Assembly: GCA_944393255.1 (NCBI GenBank)
Contig: CALXZP010000053.1
Coordinates: forward strand, 1-64,000
Reading direction: 5' to 3'
DNA length: 64,000 nt
Origin: an uncultured Clostridia bacterium
Lineage (GTDB): Bacteria; Bacillota; Clostridia; UBA1381
The position numbers were made by a program, and so were the translations under genes. Shown here piece after piece: positions 60,204 to 64,000 of this stretch. Position 1 is the first letter of the stretch, and each line of letters begins with the position of its first letter. The notes beneath the pieces are model-generated. The model was given only the letters and a program-made list of their open reading frames with translations. It made no database searches and had not been told where the DNA came from.

Positions 60204-60297
60204 CAGGTCATGTTTCAGCGTTACTCTGATGCGGTTTTTTCTATATTTGTTTGTGCGCCGTTGTATTCAGAGCCGGAAACATGACCGTCTTTTTTTT
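60204..60297 (+). ncRNA. Candidate small RNA with paired ends
   Basis: Eight bases after the -10 begins GGTCATGTTTC (60206-60216), which pairs perfectly with GAAACATGACC (60276-60286); the tail is T8 at 60290-60297. Inside, CTCTGA (60224-60229) pairs with TCAGAG (60267-60272) and CGG (60232-60234) with CCG (60258-60260), leaving a T-rich loop. No open frame. The ~59-base loop is too long for an ordinary terminator of the surface protein gene, so a small RNA ending in U8 fits better. No known class was recognised. Confidence 0.5.
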
Positions 60298-60324
60298 GAA
60301 TTTTTATTAACGGATGAGGCAGTT

Positions 60325-60390
60325 ATGATCTTGGTTACAGCCGAAAAGCCGTCTTTGGTCAGAGATACGGCAAACGTTCTGCCGGGCTGA
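60325..60390 (+). pseudogene. Relic of a type IA topoisomerase (topB) start
   Basis: ATG with a weak GAGGC upstream opens only 21 codons: ILVTAEKPSLVRDTANVL then PG and stop. This is the conserved TOPRIM start of DNA topoisomerase III (A-E-K-P-S-x-x-x-x-x-A-x-V-L). No further topoisomerase sequence follows in any frame up to 60460. So it is a cut-off remnant or a chance match; the 5-residue AEKPS core plus spacing make a remnant more likely. Confidence 0.5.
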
Positions 60391-60491
60391 TTTGAAAAAA
60401 ACGCGCATAAATGCTGACATTCGTACAAGCAAAGTGATATTATATATTAGGTTTAAAAATATATGTGCATATGAAGGGGTGTGCTGTATCT

Positions 60492-61271
60492 ATGATGAAC
60501 GAATATACATGTATGCGCGGCGGTATGAGGATATATTGCAGAGCGTACGTTCCCGGTACGGGGGAGGGGAAATACCCGGCCGTTATAATGTGTCACGGCT
60601 TCAACGGCAGCTATAAGGGCAATATAAAATATGCGGATGTACTGACCGAGGCGGGAATAGCGAGCATACTCTTTGATTTTTGCGGCGGCAGTATGGATAC
60701 AAGAAGCGACGGAGAGATGATAGATATGACCGTTTCCGGCGAGGTACAGGATCTTAAGGCGGTCATAGATTTCTCACAGAGCCTCGGGTTCGTCGATACG
60801 GATAACCTGTTTGTGATGGGTAAGAGTCAGGGCGGCGCAGTTGCGGCGCTCACGGCGGCTGATATACCGGAGTGGATACGCGGTCTTATCCTGCTTTATC
60901 CTGCGTTTACCATACCGTATCTGGCAAGAACGGCTTGCAGACAGTTTCGCGTGATTCCCGAAAAATATGAGCTTCTCGGCGGCGTTGCCGGAAAAGGCTA
61001 TATATGCGATGCGCTGAGGCTGAATATGAATAAATGCTTCGACGGCTACGGCGGGCCGGTGCTTATACTTCACGGCGGCAGCGACGATATCGTACCGGCG
61101 GCTTCGTCTGTGCGCGCTGCGGACAGATACCGGTCGGCTGAGCTTAAAATAATACCCGGCGCGGGACACGGGTTCAGCGGAAAGACAGCTAAAGCGGCGG
61201 GGAAGCTGATAGCCGGGCATATACTAAAAAACATATCAATAGAAAACGGAAACGGAGCTGCCATGCAATAA
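60492..61271 (+). CDS. Alpha/beta hydrolase (putative esterase/lipase)
   Basis: Start ATG 60492 with AAGGGGTG at 60473-60480; GTG 60465 is upstream of the site. 259 residues. YPAVIMCHGFNGSYKGN (oxyanion motif HGFNG), VMGKSQGG nucleophile elbow (Ser), LILHGGSDDIV (Asp) and PGAGHGFSG (His) give a complete triad. CGGSMDTRSDGEMIDMTVSG resembles cinnamoyl and feruloyl esterase-type small hydrolases of the gut. The substrate is unknown. A promoter-like CTGACA-18-TATTAT precedes it at 60414-60443. Confidence 0.85.
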   Translation: MMNEYTCMRGGMRIYCRAYVPGTGEGKYPAVIMCHGFNGSYKGNIKYADVLTEAGIASILFDFCGGSMDTRSDGEMIDMTVSGEVQDLKAVIDFSQSLGFVDTDNLFVMGKSQGGAVAALTAADIPEWIRGLILLYPAFTIPYLARTACRQFRVIPEKYELLGGVAGKGYICDALRLNMNKCFDGYGGPVLILHGGSDDIVPAASSVRAADRYRSAELKIIPGAGHGFSGKTAKAAGKLIAGHILKNISIENGNGAAMQ

Positions 61272-61290
61272 CAGCATAGCAGCTCCGTTT
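61250..61290. terminator. Convergent terminator between hydrolase and glnN
   Basis: AAACGGAGCTG (61250-61260) pairs with CAGCTCCGTTT (61280-61290) and the helix extends inward through ATGC/GCAT. It includes the hydrolase stop codon and can act on both strands. Confidence 0.8.
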
Positions 61291-61301
61291 CATATATTAT
61301 C

Positions 61302-63395
61302 TTATACGAGGTAAAGCAAGTCTGTGTAAGTCGGGAACGGCCAATATTCCTTTGAAACCATTGTTTCAAGCGTATCGGCAGTCTTTCTGAGCTCATCCAT
61401 AGCCGGTATCACAGTCGAAACATAGAACGTACCGCATACGAACGGATCGTCGTCCACGCTCGGCGTGTTGTTTACGGCAGTCTGGAGCTTCTCGGTCTTA
61501 TCCATAAGATCCTCCGTAAGAGTATTGAGCGTCTTTGCAAGCTCGGTCTCCTTAGCCGCTTCGATACCTATGGACTTCTTCGCCGCAATGTTGTCAACAA
61601 CGAACTTGGTATATTTCAGACAAGCCGGGAGTATCTCCTGCTTAGCCATATCGAGCATTGTAAGCGCCTCGATATTGAGCTTCTTGTCGTATTCTTCCAT
61701 CATGATGTCGGTTCTCGTAGTCGTTTCGGTTCTTGTGAATACACCGTGTCTTTCAAACAGCGCAAGCGAAAGCTCCGATTTGAACAGAGGCATTGCTTCG
61801 GGCGTAGTCTTGAGATTTGAAAGACCTCTGCGCTCAGCCTCCGCTACCCATTCATCGCTGTAGCCGTTGCCGTTGAAGATAACTCTGTCATGCTTTTTGA
61901 ACAGGTCTATAGCTATTTCAAGCGCCTTTGACTTAACGTCCGAACAGCCCTCAAGCATATCCGCACACTCGCCCAGGGTATCGGCAAGAATAGTATTGAG
62001 CACGATGTTTATACCGGAGATAGACTGGGAGGAGCCGGGCATTCTGAACTCGAACCTGTTGCCCGTGAACGCGAACGGCGAAGTCCTGTTCCTGTCGGTG
62101 GTATCCTTCTTGAGGATAGGTATAGCGTCTATTCCCGTTTCGAGGAATTCGCCGGCAACGCTGTCCTCATGCTTGCCTGTTTTTAGCTCTTCAACTACCT
62201 GTGCGAGCTGGTCGCCGAGGTAGACAGAAACGATAGCCGGGGGCGCTTCGTTTGCGCCGAGCCTGTGATCGTTTCCTGCGGTCGCAACGGAAAGTCTGAG
62301 TATATCGGCGTACTTGTCAACAGCCTTTATTACTGCGGCAAGGAAAAGCAGGAACTGAACGTTTTCAAGCGGATGCTTGCCCGGCTTGAAAAGCAGCTCG
62401 CCGTCCGATGTGCCTATAGACCAGTTGTTGTGCTTGCCGGAACCGTTGATCCCCTCGTAGGGCTTTTCATGGAGCAGGCAGTAAAGACCGTGGCGGTCCG
62501 CTACTTTTTTGAGTATCTCCATTGTGAGCTGGTTGTGATCCGCCGCTATATTGGTAGTTGAGAATATAGGCGCGATCTCGTGCTGAGCCGGCGCGACCTC
62601 GTTATGCTTCGTCTTTACGAAAACGCCCAGCTTCCAAAGCTCCTCGTCAACTTCCTTCATGAATTTTGAAACGCGCTCCTTGATCTGACCGAAATAGTGG
62701 TCGTCAAGCTCCTGGCCCTTCGGCGGCATAGCCCCGAAAAGCGTTCTTCCCGTAAGCATAAGATCCTTTCTCTTATTGCGCAGCTCCTTGTCAACTAAGA
62801 AGTATTCCTGCTCGGGGCCTACGTATGAAACAACTCTCGTCGGATTTTTGCCGAAGAATTTAAGAACGCGCTTTGCCTCTTTATTTATAGCTTCCATCGA
62901 ACGCAGGAGAGGCGTTTTCTTATCGAGCACTTCGCCTGTGTATGAGATGAACGATGTGGGAATATACAGCGAGTTATCCTTAATGAAAACGAACGAAGTA
63001 GGATCCCATGCGGTATAGCCTCTTGCCTCAAATGTGGCTCTCAGTCCGCCTGACGGGAAAGATGAAGCATCCGGCTCGCCCATTACAAGCTCCTTGCCCG
63101 AGAACTCCATGATAACTGTTTTGTCGGACGTGGGAGTAATAAAGGAATCGTGCTTTTCGGCAGTCGAACCGGTCATCGGCTGAAACCAGTGCGTGTAGTG
63201 CGTGCATCCGTTCTCTATAGCCCAATCCTTCATTGCGTTTGCCACAACGTCCGCAACGCTCGGATCAAGCTTAGTGCCGTCGTTGATAGTCTTTAAAAGC
63301 GACTTATACGTTTCCTTCGGCAGACGCTCCTTCATTGTGGGAAGGTTGAACGTTTTACAGCCGAAGATCTCAGCCACATTTCCGTTTTTCATCAT
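61302..63395 (-). CDS. glnN: Glutamine synthetase type III
   Basis: Start at 63395 (AGGAGG nine bases before); a 47-codon upstream extension is rejected. 697 residues, the size of [136 protein letters not shown] and [16 protein letters not shown] are the GSIII motifs. It makes glutamine from glutamate and ammonia with ATP. The 185-base leader carries a terminator, suggesting attenuation. Confidence 0.96.
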   Translation of the reverse strand: MMKNGNVAEIFGCKTFNLPTMKERLPKETYKSLLKTINDGTKLDPSVADVVANAMKDWAIENGCTHYTHWFQPMTGSTAEKHDSFITPTSDKTVIMEFSGKELVMGEPDASSFPSGGLRATFEARGYTAWDPTSFVFIKDNSLYIPTSFISYTGEVLDKKTPLLRSMEAINKEAKRVLKFFGKNPTRVVSYVGPEQEYFLVDKELRNKRKDLMLTGRTLFGAMPPKGQELDDHYFGQIKERVSKFMKEVDEELWKLGVFVKTKHNEVAPAQHEIAPIFSTTNIAADHNQLTMEILKKVADRHGLYCLLHEKPYEGINGSGKHNNWSIGTSDGELLFKPGKHPLENVQFLLFLAAVIKAVDKYADILRLSVATAGNDHRLGANEAPPAIVSVYLGDQLAQVVEELKTGKHEDSVAGEFLETGIDAIPILKKDTTDRNRTSPFAFTGNRFEFRMPGSSQSISGINIVLNTILADTLGECADMLEGCSDVKSKALEIAIDLFKKHDRVIFNGNGYSDEWVAEAERRGLSNLKTTPEAMPLFKSELSLALFERHGVFTRTETTTRTDIMMEEYDKKLNIEALTMLDMAKQEILPACLKYTKFVVDNIAAKKSIGIEAAKETELAKTLNTLTEDLMDKTEKLQTAVNNTPSVDDDPFVCGTFYVSTVIPAMDELRKTADTLETMVSKEYWPFPTYTDLLYLV

Positions 63396-63507
63396 AATAA
63401 ATACCTCCTGTACATAAGTACGTTTTCCCCGGCGCTTCCCAAACGGCGCGGCTTGCATCAGCGCTCCGAAATAAAATTTAGCCGGGACTAATTTTTTTGA
63501 ATTTATC

Positions 63508-63550
63508 AAAAAAGGGTGTTTTATATCTTTTACCAATATAAAACACCCTT
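63508..63550 (-). promoter_or_regulatory. Attenuator-type terminator in the glnN leader
   Basis: A perfect 14-base inverted repeat, AAGGGTGTTTTATA (63512-63525) with TATAAAACACCCTT (63537-63550) and an 11-base loop; on the minus strand it ends in T6. It lies between the glnN promoter and its start codon, 113 bases before the ATG. No antiterminator was found by eye. Confidence 0.75.
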
Positions 63551-63587
63551 GTCTTAGATCCGTACCATGTAATTTAATTATGAATTT

Positions 63588-63615
63588 ATTATATCACTTT
63601 TTTCGGGAATGTCAA
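63588..63615 (-). promoter_or_regulatory. Promoter of glnN
   Basis: Minus strand TTGACA (complement of 63610-63615), 16 bases, TATAAT (complement of 63588-63593): both hexamers perfect. It lies upstream of the attenuator. Confidence 0.82.
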
Positions 63616-63776
63616 TATACAAAATGCTTGAATTGTATATTTATTAAAAAAACATCTTTGTGCAAGTTTACAATTATATGTAAGGCAAAACTAACAATAC
63701 ACGATATCATTGGCATAACAAGCAGAATACGCTGTTTGGGTGATAGGATATATTTTGATTAATATTTAATTTTTGG
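63616..63776. other. Gene-free divergent stretch
   Basis: AT-rich, between the glnN promoter and the sigma factor promoter. No open frame, repeat or structure worth naming was seen. Confidence 0.5.
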
Positions 63777-63805
63777 TTGAAAAATGTTGGTTATTGTGAT
63801 ATAAT
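63777..63805 (+). promoter_or_regulatory. Promoter of the sigma-factor gene
   Basis: TTGAAA at 63777-63782, 17 bases, TATAAT at 63800-63805. A CCGCA/TTGCGG-type hairpin lies in the leader near 63835-63852. Confidence 0.7.
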
Positions 63806-63888
63806 GTTACAGAGGGGTATAAAAACAATTGAGAGCCGCATATTTTGCGGACGCTCAGAGTGCATCTTTGTTTGGAGAGGGGAAAATT

Positions 63889-64000
63889 ATGTTCCGAAAA
63901 AAAATAAATCTGAAAGTAGAACTGATATATAACGAATACGGCAGGCTGATAAACAGCATTGCATATCAGCTTGTAGGGGATCGGGCTGCGGCGGAGGATG
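63889..64000 (+). CDS. Sigma-70 family (ECF-like) factor, N-terminal part
   Basis: ATG 63889 with GGAGAGGGG; frame runs off the window after 37 codons. LIYNEYGRLINSIAYQLVGD followed by RAAAED is the start of sigma region 2 (Y-x-x-x-x-x-L-x-x-x-A-x-x-x-x-x-D-x-x-A-A-E-D). It probably directs RNA polymerase to a small regulon. The C-terminus and any anti-sigma gene are beyond the window. Confidence 0.8.
   Translation, partial: MFRKKINLKVELIYNEYGRLINSIAYQLVGDRAAAED

Noticed and set aside
60204-60297. 4.5S (SRP) or 6S RNA identity for the paired-end RNA
   Set aside because: No GGAAGCAGCC-type SRP loop and too short for 6S; left as an unclassified candidate.
1-64000. Integrated mobile element or defence island
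   Set aside because: No transposase, integrase, toxin-antitoxin, restriction or attachment-site signature was found; the AT-rich cluster is a normal polysaccharide locus.

Overview
The window looks like a chromosomal segment of an anaerobic, spore-forming Clostridia (Firmicutes). The signs are a stand-alone rpsU-yqeY pair, Rex, SpoVM and SpoVAC, a three-subunit NAD-linked [FeFe] hydrogenase, type III glutamine synthetase, RNase J, NiaR control of NAD synthesis, SLH-domain surface proteins and strong AGGAGG-type ribosome binding sites. No insertion sequence, integrase, CRISPR array or rRNA was found; one tRNA (Thr, CGU) is present. All names come from reading motifs in translations, without database searches.

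Layout. (1) 1-13.7 kb: an AT-rich exopolysaccharide/capsule cluster on the plus strand. It holds the tail of an initiating sugar transferase, a nucleotidyltransferase-fold protein, four GT4-type glycosyltransferases, a Caps_synth-type transferase, a Wzy-like polymerase, a GT2 enzyme, a hexapeptide acyltransferase, two polysaccharide pyruvyl transferases (the first interrupted near its C-terminus by an in-frame stop) and a Wzx flippase. (2) 13.9-22.3 kb: D,D-carboxypeptidase, rex, a P-loop/Asp23-like protein behind a structured leader, a secreted YcdB/SLH protein, a DUF2264 protein and an orphan HTH-like protein. (3) 22.7-31 kb: MATE transporter (minus), rpsU-yqeY-tRNA-Thr, the minus-strand nadA-nadB-nadC-niaR operon with a tandem operator over a consensus promoter, a second D,D-carboxypeptidase and a 23S pseudouridine synthase. 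(4) 31-36.3 kb: DAHP synthase and prephenate dehydratase, an Rrf2 regulator, a Y-family polymerase with its YolD partner, and a Nudix enzyme. (5) 36.3-44.7 kb: a long minus-strand purine block, purF-purE-(zinc ribbon)-purM-purN-purO-AICAR transformylase-purD-dCMP deaminase-Nudix. The usual bifunctional PurH is replaced by a separate transformylase and a PurO-type IMP cyclohydrolase.

(6) 44.8-45.7 kb: a small sporulation group (54-residue membrane protein, the 22-residue SpoVM, SpoVAC). (7) 46-50.2 kb: the bifurcating-type hydrogenase operon, with a Rex-like operator upstream that matches a second one at rex itself. (8) 50.2-54.4 kb: an ORF-less transcription unit, a GC-rich structured block after RNase J, rnj, tmcAL and a small membrane protein. 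(9) 54.4-60.2 kb: two divergent SLH surface proteins sharing an ACGTAAA-type box just downstream of both promoters. (10) 60.2-64 kb: a candidate small RNA whose ends pair, a 21-codon relic of a type IA topoisomerase, an alpha/beta hydrolase, glnN (GSIII) behind a terminator-type attenuator, and the start of a sigma-70 family factor cut by the window edge.

The most interesting unexplained elements are regulatory or RNA: the leader at 15.86-16.01 kb, the RNAs at 50.30-50.43 and 60.20-60.30 kb, the post-rnj block, the glnN attenuator, and the Rex and S-layer operators. I see no convincing new defence or mobile system.
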